From assembly GCA_030549175.1 (NCBI GenBank), contig JAUKUA010000011.1, forward strand, positions 1 to 30,392: a stretch of 30,392 nt of DNA. The letters run 5' to 3'. A program made the position numbers and the translations under genes. Every line of letters begins with the position of its first letter. The first letter of the stretch is position 1. The DNA is from Lasiosphaeris hirsuta. Its lineage: Eukaryota > Ascomycota > Sordariomycetes > Sordariales > Lasiosphaeriaceae. The notes under the pieces were generated by a model that had not been told where the DNA came from, did no database searches, and was given only the letters and a program-made list of their open reading frames with translations. This document shows positions 9,991 through 20,496 of this stretch, piece after piece.

Positions 9991-11070
9991 TCAGTCCTCA
10001 AGCGTCGCCCTCATCGAGTCCAAAATCCCACGCACGCCCGCAAACTCCAGCTCCGCCAGCGTCTCATCCCACACCTTTTGCGTCACGACCCGGCCTCAGG
10101 CGTGTACAGCATGGCCGGAAACCTACCACCCCCTCCGTGTTAGCAAAAAGAAAAAAAGTCTCTAACGGAAAAACTCACGGATGGATGCTCCAACTCATCA
10201 AAAAACACCCATGCGCCTCCTTGCCTTGTTGATAACAGCATCCACATAACACGACGCACCAAGCCGGGGCGTGCGACCCGTAGTACCAAAGACTTTGAAC
10301 GCAGCGCGAACAACAGGCCCGGTGCCGTCGCGCACGAGCTCGGTGCCTTTGACCCAGGCAGGTCGGCGAGGTTGACAATAACATCATCAGCCGAGACGTA
10401 ATCCACCAGGTTCCACATGAACATGTGCGCCAGCAGCTTGGACGTCTGGTAGCGCTCCTGGCGGTCGAAGGTGCGCGGGTCGTCGAAGGACGCGAGGAGC
10501 GGCGTCGCGGCGCGCTCGGGGAACTTGGCGTTGAGGGTGAGGGCCGCGCTGATGATGGTCAGCCGGGCGGGCGAGGGGCCCGCGCTTGGCTTTGAGGATG
10601 GGGAGGAGGAGAGGGCGAGGAGCATGGTGGACAGGTAGTTGACCTGGATGATCTCCTCGTGGCCGGTGCTCGTGACGCGCTGGAAGTGGAAGCGCATGAC
10701 GCCCGCGTTGAGGATGGCCATGTCCAGCCGGGGGAGTTGCTCGTCGACGCGCTTGGTGAAGGCCTGGATGGAGGCATACGAGCTCATCTCGAGCTCCCAC
10801 ACATCGATGGTGGGTGGGGTAGCTTAGCTGCTGCGGCTTCGCCTCGCTCGATGGACCGGACGGCCAGAATCAGGCGGGAGAGGGAGAGGTCGAGGAGTTG
10901 CAGTCCGGCTTCGTAGCCGAGCCCCGAGTTGCCGCCCGTGATGATGGCTATTTTGCCTGCGAGACTGGTGCCGGGGGCGGCCATTGCGGCTTCGCGCGGA
11001 ACTGGTTGTGCAGGAAGACGTTGGGGAAGAAGGGAGCGTGCGAGGGCTCCAGATCCTTTGAGCCGACCAT
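9991..11070 (-). pseudogene. Short-chain dehydrogenase/reductase (retinol dehydrogenase-type), multiply frameshifted
   Basis: NAD(P)-dependent SDR; substrate unknown. It starts at ATG 11070-11068 with MVGSKDLEPSHAPFFPNVFL, an N-terminal pattern usual in this fungal subfamily. The frame shifts before the cofactor motif, which reads GKIAIITGGNSGLGYEA (TGxxxGxG). It shifts again to reach DMAILNAGVM (NAG motif) and the active-site region with YQTSKL (YxxxK). Further shifts follow near 10360-10340 and in AACAAGGCAAGG near 10225. The last intron is 10123-10178 (GTGAGT donor, GGTAG acceptor), and the final exon shifts once more before ending DSMRATLED at TGA 9993-9991. With five or so frame changes in 1.1 kb it cannot be translated as written. 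It faces the broken FAD enzyme, so the two may once have shared a pathway; that is inference. Confidence 0.75.
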
Positions 11071-11155
11071 GGCGAGTTGTAAGCTTTCTGTTTGAAGGAG
11101 AACAAAGTTGATGCTTGGTGCTTTCACCATAACTTGTAAGTCGGGAGGGCCTTGG

Positions 11156-11178
11156 TATATGTATATATATATATATAT
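11156..11178. repeat. TA dinucleotide repeat, possible TATA region of the SDR gene
   Basis: An uninterrupted TA run broken once by a G at 11161. It lies 86-108 bases upstream of the SDR start at 11070 (minus strand), where a TATA box is expected. Confidence 0.6.
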
Positions 11179-11549
11179 CGGTTATTTTCTGACTTGTCTT
11201 GAAGGATACATCTTGATACTTTGGCCGCGAGGAGCCAATCAGCATTCCATGTGAGACTTCAATATGCGAGCCACATGCCAACCACAACCGATGCATGATT
11301 ACATGCCGCTTCAAGCAATGACAGCCCCGGATCCCAGCTGAGCGCTATCCCCAAAACGGAATACAATCTCGGTATCAGACTAGGCCTAGATCGGGATATA
11401 ATCTGACTCTCACGACCATTTTCGATCATCTTCTATCCATTCTCCTCCGCCATCAAGCATCTTCGCTTTTTTTTTCTTTTTTTTTTTTTTTTTTTTTTTT
11501 TGCGAGATAGTTTTCCAGTTTAGGCGTGTAAAGGAACAAGTGCCACGCA
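11179..11549. other. Divergent promoter region between SDR and transcription-factor gene
   Basis: Intergenic sequence with a TA run at its left edge and a long T tract at 11467-11501 upstream of the plus-strand start at 11550. Pyrimidine-rich tracts just before starts are common in fungal promoters. No coding signal. Confidence 0.5.
11467..11501 (+). repeat. Poly-T tract in the 5' region of the transcription-factor gene
   Basis: T9, one C, then T25, ending 48 bases before the ATG at 11550. It could act as a nucleosome-excluding promoter element. The exact length is uncertain. Confidence 0.8.
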
Positions 11550-13139
11550 ATGCCCGCCACTAAGCCCCCAGGTGAGTGCAGTGAGTTCGGAGACATTCGC
11601 TTTGTTTGGCTCTGACACGGTGTGGCCAGGGCTGCATTTCGTCGTATCAACCGACATCGGGAAACCCGACCCAAATCTGCGGAAATTCATCCGGAGTCAT
11701 GCAGGGCAAGAACCGGGGCAAACCCACCCGCATCGAGCGAGGAAGCGAAAGGGGGTGCAGGACGCATCGCCGAATTCTCCCAGCCACCCTGAATCGGATG
11801 CATCCCTCCTCCCCGTCATTGCGCTCAGCCAGTTTGGCTCGGCAGTCTCTGGAATCAGTTTCCCCGATGGGGTGGAGCCCAGGGAAGTCGAGGTTGTGTT
11901 GCGATGTGAGTTTTCCGTCTGTCTAGGTACCTCAGGATACAAACCTTACGACTTACACGGCGTCTACCAAGTCTCCCCGATTGCTAAGCGGGTCCTGTTC
12001 GCTCTGGAGTCATGCATCCTCTTCGAGAGGAGAGCCGAGGATTGGGTCGCACCTCTGGTTGCCGACGCGGCCTTTCTGCACACCATGATCTTCATGGCCC
12101 AGTACTACTTTGACACGGTGGTGCCGGGGCACTCGAGGTCACCTCAGCTCAGCCAAAAAGCATTGCCGCACTTCCTAAGGACGGTCAAGCTCCTTCGCGA
12201 CAGGTTCGACCACGGGGACGACCAGGCCAGACTGTCCTTCCCCACAGCAGCCGCAATCATGGGCCTTGCCGGCCACGCACACATGACGGGCGATTCCAAG
12301 TCGGCCAGGAACCACATAAGCGGCCTCTCCAAGATAGCGCGCCTGAAAGGGGGTGTGGCCGCTATGAGGTGCAACACGAAGCTTTTCGTTGACATTCTAA
12401 GGTGCTCCCCAACCGCAAGACGCCGTAGACCATGGCTAAGCATCACAGGGCCGATCTCGGGATAGCCCTGCACAGCGGCGGCAAACCCGTCTTCTTCAAC
12501 GACGCCCAATTCCCCGAGCCCTTCCTCCCCTACCCCGACCTCGCCCCGCTCCTCAATCTGCAAACCCCGGCCCGGTGGTACCCCACACGGCACTCCCTAG
12601 CCTCGCACCTGGCCAGCCCAGACGCCTCGCTCGCGCAGGCCTGGCGGGCCCTGTCCGAGTTCAGCGCCGTCATCAACTTCGCCGCCGACTCGGGCCAGCT
12701 CATCACGACCGACCACCTGCTCGACACCATGGGCTCAGCCATGTACCGGCTGCTGGACATGCAGGGCGGTTTCGCGGCGGGGTCGAGCGACGAGGTGGTC
12801 CGGCTGGGACTGCTTGCGTTCGCGAGCAGCACCTTTTTGCAGTGGAAGTATCTAGGCGGGTCGTATGCGCACCTGAGCGCCGCGTTGAGGGAGGCGCTCG
12901 CGAGGGTCACGGTCTTGCAGCTGCCCCCCAAGGTGGTTGTGTGGCTTGTTATGGTTGGTGCTGCGTCGGTGTTTGGGGAGGCGGATGATGGGTGGTTGAG
13001 GCCTATGTTGCTTCTCAATATTAGGTTGTGTGATGTTTGCTCGTGGAGTGAGATGCGCGACATGCTGGACTCGCTCATGTGGATTGGGATGCTGTACGAC
13101 AAGGCTGGGAAGCGGCTGTATGACTCCATTGTCAGTTGA
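11550..13139 (+). CDS. Fungal transcription-factor-domain protein without zinc cluster (Fungal_trans_2-like)
   Basis: Likely a nuclear regulator; no target can be inferred. Exons: 11550-11571, 11630-11905, 11972-12401 and 12449-13139. Introns: 58 bases (CTGAC branch), 66 bases and 47 bases (CTAAG branch). The spliced frame is 472 residues. Exon 1 gives MPATKPP, joined to GLHFVVSTDIGKPDPNLRKF, a start I recall from a conserved Sordariomycete family that lacks the Zn2Cys6 cluster, some members of which carry a 'sigma-70 region 2' label. The body (ILFERRAEDW, AAIMGLAGHAHMTGDSKSA, DLGIALHSGGKP, LLDMQGGF, SMLDSLMWIGMLYDKAGKR-type end) is alpha-helical as in fungal transcription-factor domains. Just after IRSH the reading frame slips over about seven codons and returns: the neighbouring frame there contains MQGKNRGK, the motif expected in the family. 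The net change is a multiple of three, so the rest is intact. Confidence 0.75.
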
Positions 13140-13609
13140 GGGTGGCAACTGTTTGCCTGCCCGAGCTGGGTAGGTACCTAACCTGCAACCCTCGCTTCCG
13201 TCAGTTCATGAGCTAAAATGGCTACATCTTATCTTGGCTCAGGCTACCAGTGTAGGTGAATTGGCATTCCTAAGTTATGCATGCACTAGGTTACGGTCAC
13301 AAGATCTAGAAGCTAAAAATAGGTCTTGAGAATGGACAGAATTGACACGCAAAAATCCTTTTTAGCATTCAAGACTAAGAGCATGTCGTAAAGCCGCACC
13401 CAAACTTCCGTGCCAAGTTTCTGCCTTGCCACAGCTCGGGAAGCGCCCCCGACTGGCTACCAAACATTCAAAGCTGTGCCTCTCAGCATTGTTTCAGAGG
13501 GCCGCATCAGCGGCACAGAAGCCAACAAACAGGAACGCTGCCCTATGAATCCCACCCCTCCTTTCAATAACGCCTATTTCCCCAGCGCCGTAACCCAAAT
13601 GCCCAAAAA
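13140..13609. other. Convergent 3' intergenic region
   Basis: Lies between the ends of the transcription-factor gene (+) and the rhodopsin-like gene (-). It should hold both 3' untranslated regions. No gene or repeat is recognised. Confidence 0.5.
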
Positions 13610-13959
13610 TCACCTCACATTTTCCCTAAACCTCCCCGTCCTCTCCCACCCCCCCATCACCGCCCGCGGCGGTGGCCTAGGCCACTCATCCACCACCCCC
13701 TCGTCCCCGGACTCCTCATCCCCTGACCCCTCCTTGTAAAAGCTCGTGACCGAGCTCGGCGTGTCCACGGTCGATTCATGCGCTGACGATAGACGCTGCC
13801 CCGTCGCCGATGCCAGAGTGCGGCCGAGTCCGATCAGAATGCTACCCTCCGCTTCTTCGGATTCGCCCCCCGTTGTTGCCACTGCTTCCGGGATCGTGCT
13901 GCCGAGCCGCCTGCGCCGCATGCCCCGCTCGTCTGCCGTGTATACGTACTGGCTGTCCA

Positions 13960-14019
<60 letters not shown>

Positions 14020-15104
14020 GGGTGGACCCGAGGCGGAGGACACGGTTCACCAGGGGTTTGAGGGTTGCTGCGCAGGCGGCGATGATGCCCATGTTGAGTT
14101 GGAGGCTGGGGATGTTAGCTTTGAGGTCATGATTCTGGGGAGATTGGGGTCTTACAAGCCCCATAGCTGGATGCTGTATCCAAATGTCTTGTCGGGTTCT
14201 TTGGAGAAGGCGAGCTGATATACCGCCTTGACTACGCCCATGGCGACGGCACTGCAGGGCTCAGAGTCAGTAAGGTTGCAACAATCTGCCACCGAAAGAG
14301 CAACTCACAAGTACCCTAAGCTCAGGATGCCGACGAGATAGAGGCGCACTTTGCGCTTCAATTGCAGTGACCAGACAACGGGGATCGGAAATGTGGCAAA
14401 GAGAACATCAGTAGCGATGTTGAACGATGTGTTGACCACGGCAAAGGTGATGTAAAGGTCCATGCTGTAGCATTTGGGCGCCAGGGACACGTCCCAGTGG
14501 CCTTCCATGGGCGTGCAGTGCAAGAAGAAAGTCATGGCTCCCATGAACGAGTACAAGATAACAAAAACTGCAAATTGTTAGTCTTGCATGATCGGGCGAC
14601 TAACACAGGACGAAAAGACATACTCATGGTAGCCCAAACCGACCAGCTGTACCACCTACTCACGCTCAATCTCAGCAGGTTGAAGCCAATTGAGAGTTTA
14701 AGCAGGCACAGGGCGCAGCTTGCAGTGATGATGGACTGCCAGAAGCTTGTGTGCAGCAGAACGACCATGTCGGGGCTTGATATTGTCTCGACGTGCTTCC
14801 CGAGGCCGTACGGAGCCTGGTAGAGGAAGATAACCCATCCTCCCATTGCGCATAGCTGTTTCGGAGTGATGAGTATACTTGGCCTTCTTTGATGGGGAGA
14901 GAAACATACCGCGGCGAGAACCATGCAAATGTCGTCCCTGCCCGATGTTCTGATAACAAACACTCTGACATAGATGCGGAGGGATACGAAAATAAGGGCA
15001 ATTATGTGGAATATGGTTAGGATGGCTAATAATTGGGAGGTGTTACTCTCTACTGCCCTCGCGGGATCAATCACCACCGGTTCGGATCCATTTTGTACTG
15101 TCAT
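13610..15104 (-). CDS. Fungal rhodopsin-like seven-helix integral membrane protein (PTH11/SAT4-type)
   Basis: Plasma-membrane protein of the large fungal 'rhodopsin' domain family; ligand and function unknown. Exons on the minus strand: 15104-14910, 14855-14624, 14567-14309, 14251-14156 and 14105-13610. The four introns of 54, 56, 57 and 50 bases all have GT..AG ends, several with CTAAC branches. The spliced length is 425 residues. The start is the first ATG in frame (MTVQNGSEP). Helices are visible at LLAILTIFHIIALIFVSL, MGGWVIFLY, FWQSIITASCALCLLKL, VFVILYSFMGAMTFFL, LYITFAVVNTSF, YLVGILSLGYFAVAMGVV and LNMGIIAACAATLKPLV, with family-typical SGRDD after helix 1-2, a Cys before the fifth helix, and LQLNMGIIAACAATLKPL in the last. 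The cytoplasmic tail opens with 19 consecutive Asn encoded by a pure AAC repeat, then a long acidic Ser/Glu-rich region. Confidence 0.85.
13961..14017. repeat. (GTT)19 microsatellite, coding 19 Asn on the minus strand
   Basis: Nineteen uninterrupted GTT units, read as AAC on the minus strand within the last exon of the rhodopsin-like gene. The run is in frame and directly follows the last membrane helix and a short linker (RLGSTH). Pure codon use suggests recent expansion. Confidence 0.95.
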
Positions 15105-16187
15105 GTTTTGTTCTTGACAGCAGTCCAATTCCTTGTCATGGGGCTTTTGTCAAGAGCCTAGATGTTCGAGGCGTCGTCCGTCATTCATATACCTCGGTGA
15201 GATTCTTCCCGACAGGGCCACCTAGAAATGCCCCTAGGGCTAGTCTGGCAAAACGTACGGCAGCCGGATCGAGAATTTGCTGGGGAGAGGCGCAGAGCTA
15301 GGCCCTGTCATCCTTGGATCATGCGAGTCGGGGTTCTGCGGCACAACCCAACGGTTGCTTCGGCCATGGGCAGTGCAGAAACAAAGGCTCCTTATCGCCC
15401 TGACCAACCGCAAGAAAAATGCCTAGCTCCTGGATCCTCTGTGTAAATCTTTCTTGGCGCAACCAGATCTAGGATTTCCGATTGCCGTGCATGCTCTCTG
15501 ACCGTAAATGCTTTAACTCTCTGTTCGGTCGCTTCCAGCACATACCTTGGCCGGATGATGTCGCGCAGCCTACCTACACAAGCAGGTATCTGAGCCTGCG
15601 CCGCACGCCTACTTCCCTCTGGCTACGGCTACCAGAAACCCGGTGCGCTCTCAAGGCACAATCCGTCTATGCAGCTTAGTCCCGGAGTGAAAAAAGACAA
15701 TGCAGCGATCAGAAGAGCAGTACCGGTCAGCGTTGTATTGACGGCCATCAATCCCCAAATCAGCATGGCGAGCATCCTCTCCCCCGGTGCAGCTGCACAC
15801 GATTGGGAAGTGGCCGTATTCGATGCTGTCAAATGGTGCGTCTTTATTCCGCGACGATGCGAGGGGAAAGTGCTGCGTCTGGGCGAGTCGCGAACCAGCT
15901 TCAGGAGTTCTATTGTTGAGGGAGGAGGCAGGCGCGCTCGAGTCCCGGGGTGGGACGTAGCTGCATCAGAAAACTTAGAATACTAAGTGGGTTCTATATT
16001 CGTAGTCTTCCCTTCTGGCCAAATGACGATTATTTCTTCATGAATTAATTGCGCATGCACGACAACTCGAGTTGATTGAAACGGCGGCAAGACGTCCAAA
16101 ATGTTTTTGAATCTGGCCCAGACTGACAGCTAATAACGAGTGACTGACAGACACACATCTACCAACATGCTTCCTTTTCCAACTTCT
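15105..16187. other. Intergenic region, no supported gene
   Basis: Holds the 5' region of the rhodopsin-like gene and the 3' region of the dioxygenase gene (both on the minus strand). Short open frames here show no domain or splice structure. Confidence 0.5.
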
Positions 16188-17550
16188 CTACGCCTCAGCC
16201 TTTTCCCCCTCGGTCGGCCGCGTCGGGACGCCAAAGCCACCGCCAAAGCCGCCGCGGTTCATCTGCGCGACGGGGCCGTTGGGGTTCATGACACCGCCGG
16301 TCGACGTCCACCACGCGGCCGGGTTGATCTTGCGGTCGTTGTTCTGGTTGATGCCGAAGCGGATCCACGCAATGACGCCGTCGGCCAGCGTGCTGCCCAC
16401 GAGCGCGTACCGCACGATGGGATCGTCGCCGTTGGCGCCCTGCCGGAACAGGAAGTCGGCCGTGTTCTGAGTGATGACGCCCTTGTTCTTGCTGTACGGC
16501 GTCACCTTGTCCAGCGCCGTGAGCAGCGACTGGTCGAAGTAGATCTGCCCCACGTGCGCCGCCTTGCCGCCCGTGATGGTGTTGTTGGCCTCCTTCTTGG
16601 CGCCGAGGTACACGATGGCTGGAGAGGTGAGGTGAGTAAGTGAGGGGCTGGGCAACCGTGGGGGGGGGGTATCACATACTGTGGATGTGGGTGGCGCGAC
16701 CCTCGTAGTGGCCTGGCAGGAGGCTGTCAAAGGTGGCGACACCGTGGTCGTCGGTGGGCTGGATGCCGCGCAGGGTAGTTCCCTTGAGGATCGAAGCGTC
16801 CTTCGGGTCACCCATGCCGGGGTAGCCTTGGACACCCGTGTAAATGCCCTACACCACGTCAGCTCCAGGTCACTCGAGATGATCTGCCCACAGTGCTTAC
16901 AGTTGAGTTGGAGCTCCAGATGTCGACAAAGGCGTTGGGAACCACCTTGCATGTCTTGTAGTCGACAACTTGGATGACCAGCGTCATCTTGATACCCTGC
17001 TCGCTGTTCTTGATGTCCTTCCTCACTTCCTCCCCCTTGACATCTGGAAGTTACCGTCAGCCACGCTACCCTCGTAGGGCTCTAGGTCAAAACTCACACA
17101 AGGGGCCCTCCTCGACAGCCGGCATCAGGATACAAGCTCCGGCATCCGAGAACAAGGTGGAGAGATCCATTGTGCTGGACACGGGCTTGCTGCTCTTGTG
17201 GTCGATCTTGGACACCGAGATGTAGTCTCGGGGGTGCAGCTTGGGGCTATCCGAAACAAGGAAGATCAGCCTCCTGTCCTGGCAGCCGCCGACCCTCATT
17301 GCCGTCTTTGAACCTACCTCTCATCCTTCTCAATTCCCAACTCCCTCCGAAGCCTGGCAAACTCCCCAGCATGGATCTCGACATGCCGCTTCAGGAACTC
17401 GGGCTCCTGGAACTCCTTGCTGCAGTGGTTGAGCGACTTGCGCTCCAGTGGGAGGGCCGAGTGCTGGTACACATCCTCCCTGTGGCCCGGGTGGGCGAGG
17501 GTCAGGGGCGCGGCTAGCAAAGCGCTGGAAAGGAGGCTCTTGAATCCCAT
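16188..17550 (-). CDS. Secreted intradiol ring-cleavage dioxygenase-like protein
   Basis: Non-haem Fe(III) enzyme family that opens catechol rings between the two hydroxyls; the secreted fungal branch is linked to aromatic or lignin-derived compounds, and the substrate here is unknown. Exons on the minus strand: 17550-17318, 17246-17098, 17043-16901, 16848-16680 and 16618-16188. Introns are 71, 54, 52 and 61 bases. The spliced length is 374 residues with no frame breaks. A signal peptide MGFKSLLSSALLAAPLTLA is followed by HPGH, as in its relatives. Iron ligands are all visible: Tyr128 in EGPLYVKGEE (codon split by intron 2), Tyr223 and the pair His229/His231 in YEGRATHIHT. Other family features are VDIWSSNSTGIYTGVQGY and a Gly-rich C-terminus (RGGFGGGFG). 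The intact four-residue site predicts an active enzyme. Confidence 0.9.
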
Positions 17551-17640
17551 GGTTGCACAGTCGAATGCACGAGGCGGCGGCAGGTACAGGAGGATAGGAG
17601 AAGCACGAGATTCCGGGGCCAAGAGATGAGTCGGCAGCGG

Positions 17641-17652
17641 CCGGTATATTTA
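17641..17652 (-). promoter_or_regulatory. TATA-like element of the intradiol dioxygenase gene
   Basis: Reads TAAATATACC on the minus strand, about 95 bases upstream of the ATG at 17550. Position and composition only. Confidence 0.35.
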
Positions 17653-19698
17653 CGTCTTCTGCCTTCTCCCGCGTCTTCCATCCAGTCCTTTGCGATCCCT
17701 CTCCCAAACGGGTCCTCGGCAGCGCTGGCCTCCATTCTCCAGCAGGGAATGACACCAGCCAATATCCGGGTCACGCTATCGCAATTCATCCACGACCCAA
17801 GTTTCCCGCATCGAAGGTTAGCCAGGCGGCGTATAGTTGTGGTCGTATACCGCGACTATAGCAGCGAGTCCATATAGCCCCGAACCATACGTTGTTCCGC
17901 AAGCAGGGCTCGGCAGGTGGCGATTGGCGCCCGAGGGCAAGAAGTCGCCAACTAGGACTCAGGAGAAGGCGAAAGTCCCAGTGCCAAGGATTCCCCGGAT
18001 TTTAATCTCCGCGCGTGACAAGAGAGGGTCATATACGCAATGCCCCTCGCAGCGAATCGGGACCGGGGGCGGAATTGTTTCGACCAAGCGGGTAAACGTG
18101 GGCACAAGCGCAACTTTCTTGATCCCCCAGGACCCGCCCACTTGCCGTCGCGCGCTCGCCTTGGACCGCCCAACAGATGGCGACGTATGGGCAGGGTCGT
18201 GATACACGCTGGGCTTTACCCAAATTCCTGTCGCCATCGCATGGGCGATTGGTTCATGTATATTTCGTGCCACCCTCTTTTCGGCAGTTAGGGTGTGCTG
18301 CACCCCGCAACTCGGGTACCATGTAAGGTAGGCAGGCCTCGGAAAGGCCTGCTACTGCGCTGTGCTGTGCTAGGGCGCGCCTCACCGGCTGTCGGCTGCC
18401 CGGCTGATTGATGAGTTGGGAAAGGTTAGCTCTGGCCACTCTATTCGCACCTCTATTTTTGTGGTTGCGATGACAAAGGACCAGTCGGCAGCGTCGGTTG
18501 CCCTAACCGAGAGTGCGTCTGGGTCTTGGCTGCCATGGTTATAGATTGGCGACATGGCGTAATGACAAAGCTGCGATTCGCCGGCTGTTGACCGACGCGA
18601 CTTTGTCGATACACGACGAATGAAAAGGAGAACAAATGTCAGCTCCAGTGTTGCGCTGCTTCGGGTCCGGATACTCGTCCCTGGCCAAGGTCTGTGTACT
18701 GAACGGTCGCCCCCCGGACTGGGGCCAAGTGACGCATTCGTAGTATGTTCCAAGGACAGCCACCAAGAATTGACAATAAAGCAGAAGAAATGGGTTGGCT
18801 ACAATCTGAACTACTAGCAAACACCACTGGCATTGTTGTCTTGGTAGAATACCAACTACCGCAATGCCTGGGGCATGGGGTGGCCAGGCTTGATCAGATC
18901 CTAAAGTAAACAACATTGCGCAACACCCGACGTCCAAGGAGTGCGAATCGAGGCATGGCAGCCGGCCGAGATAGCCGAAGGCTGGGGGACCATGATTTCT
19001 TCTTTCTGGCCACGCGGCCACTCCTCCGGGTCCAGCGCCTTATTGGAGGGTCGGCAAGGGGTGCAGACTTTATCCAAGAGGTCGACTATACCACCACCTC
19101 CGCTACGATGTGCACGTCGGTTGCGCGCTCGGTACTGAGTTTTCTGGGGTAGCCGGGTCACAAGAGCTATTTCAGGAGTGTCGGGATCACCAGAGTCATT
19201 TACTTATACGACTGTCGACTGCGATCCGACCCCCCAGGCCTTGCTGCTTGACTTGGCAGGATGTTCTTGTCGTGGAGATGACACCCTTTTGTTGTAAAGC
19301 TCGGTAGGATCCTATTGGATAGTGGCCTGTGCTGGAGATGTCATCCTCGGTGGCCATGTACATGCATGTCGTCTGGGTTTTATACATGTCATGTAACCGG
19401 GACGAATAGTAATGCAAGGGGTCGAGGAAGGGAGGCTTTACTATTTTCCGCCACATCTTGAAGAAAGAAGTGATTCCCTTTTACACACACCCGACCCTTT
19501 CTGCTGGTAGTCTGGTACTAGATGGCGTCACTCCCTCGACCTCAAAGCGCAAGACTGGGTTGACAAACTTCAGGAGTGGAGCCAGACAGAAAAGACACAG
19601 CAGCGATCTTGTGCCCCTGAAACAAAAGCTGACGATATCAACTCACCAATCCAAGGCGCCCGGCCAAATAGCAAGAGCAAAAAGAATGCAAAAGAGGC
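17653..19698. other. 2-kb gene-poor region upstream of the dioxygenase gene
   Basis: Several open frames of 60-160 codons lie on both strands, including one at 18539-19021 (minus) with a hydrophobic patch, but none shows a family signature, splice pattern or conserved start. A strong small hairpin lies at 18332-18352. No mobile-element protein or terminal repeat is recognised. Confidence 0.45.
18332..18352. repeat. Perfect 8-bp hairpin with five-base loop
   Basis: GCAGGCCT and AGGCCTGC flank CGGAA, and the stem extends past one bulged G with GTA/TAC. It lies far from any gene end in this window. Confidence 0.6.
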
Positions 19699-19766
19699 CG
19701 CGCCAAGAGGGAATCGAACCCCCCTCAACCTTGGAAGGGTTGAATTCCCCACTGGACCATTGACGC
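19699..19766 (-). tRNA. tRNA-Gly(UCC), compact or partly degenerate
   Basis: Reading the minus strand, the acceptor halves GCGTCAA and TTGGCGC pair fully (one G-T). The A box is TGGTCCAGTGG and the B box GGTTCGATTCC. The anticodon arm is CAACC, loop CTTCCAA, GGTTG, giving anticodon UCC for glycine GGA codons. The loop matches the usual fungal tRNA-Gly(UCC) loop. There is no intron. TTTT runs follow at once (CTCTTTTGCATTCTTTTTGC), suitable as a Pol III terminator. Odd points are the length of only 68 bases, a D loop about two or three bases short, a variable loop of about two bases, and G rather than the usual A at the discriminator. It may be functional but divergent, or an early pseudogene. 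Its relative is at 6429-6505. Confidence 0.7.
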
Positions 19767-20496
19767 TGTCTTGTTTGATGTAAGTAGGGTTGGGAAAAGC
19801 CTTCCACAATGCACGCCGACAGAACGTGTAATAGGGTTATCTGGCAACCCTGATTCAAATCACGTAAATACTGGAAATTTCGCTGTATTCCGTGAAGTAG
19901 AGTAAATTGGGGGACGAAGAGGAGGAGGTTAGGAATGGATCCTGGCCAGGCGCAAGATGTAGGCCAAGGTGGGCGCTAGGGCCATGAGGGAGCCATTCAC
20001 TGCCCATCCATTCTCTTATCTATCTACTTGTCTAATCCATCGATACTCTACCCGTATCAACGTTGTTCCACTCTGAAACCGTGATGCCCACTTTGGCTGG
20101 AGATGTCTCGGAATCCTCTAGTCAGAGAGGTGGATGGATTGCTGCGGGGGTAATATGTAATACCAGCTGAGCGTGGCTGTTTTTCTAGAATCTCTCTTTG
20201 TTGCACCCTCCACCCTATCCTCATTTCGTACCTTGGCCACTGATATGAGGCGCGAAGTCTAACAAAGAGTCCCTGAGGCTACGCCTTGCATCTTTGCACT
20301 GCGACTCCGCACGCAGCTGAGTCTTTGAGAAATGGTTCATTCTATTTTTACTTTGCCAAATTCAAGACAGCGACCATCTTTTGCCCAATCCTAGGGAAAG
20401 AAGTCCAATCTCAGGGTATACCGCAATAACTCCAATCCATCGCACCCCATTACACCCTGAAACCCCTGAACTAAACACACACCATCGACACACCCC
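19767..20496. other. Intergenic region, nothing recognised
   Basis: Between the tRNA-Gly-like gene and the 3' end of the LURP-one gene. No domain-bearing frame, repeat or RNA structure seen. Confidence 0.5.

Noticed and set aside
10387..10800. 137-codon minus-strand frame in the SDR region
   Set aside because: His/Arg/Pro-rich peptide in a shifted frame of the SDR; the overlapping frame carries the NAG and YxxxK motifs.
12530..13129. 199-codon minus-strand frame over the transcription-factor gene
   Set aside because: Mirror of the true coding frame; the plus strand has the conserved domain and splice sites.
13810..14061. Plus-strand frame with a run of Cys (and another with a run of Leu) across the GTT repeat
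   Set aside because: Product of translating the microsatellite in other frames; the minus-strand Asn frame is continuous with the membrane domain.
18539..19021. 160-codon minus-strand frame with a hydrophobic stretch
   Set aside because: No start context, splice partner, signal-peptide logic or family resemblance; likely chance.
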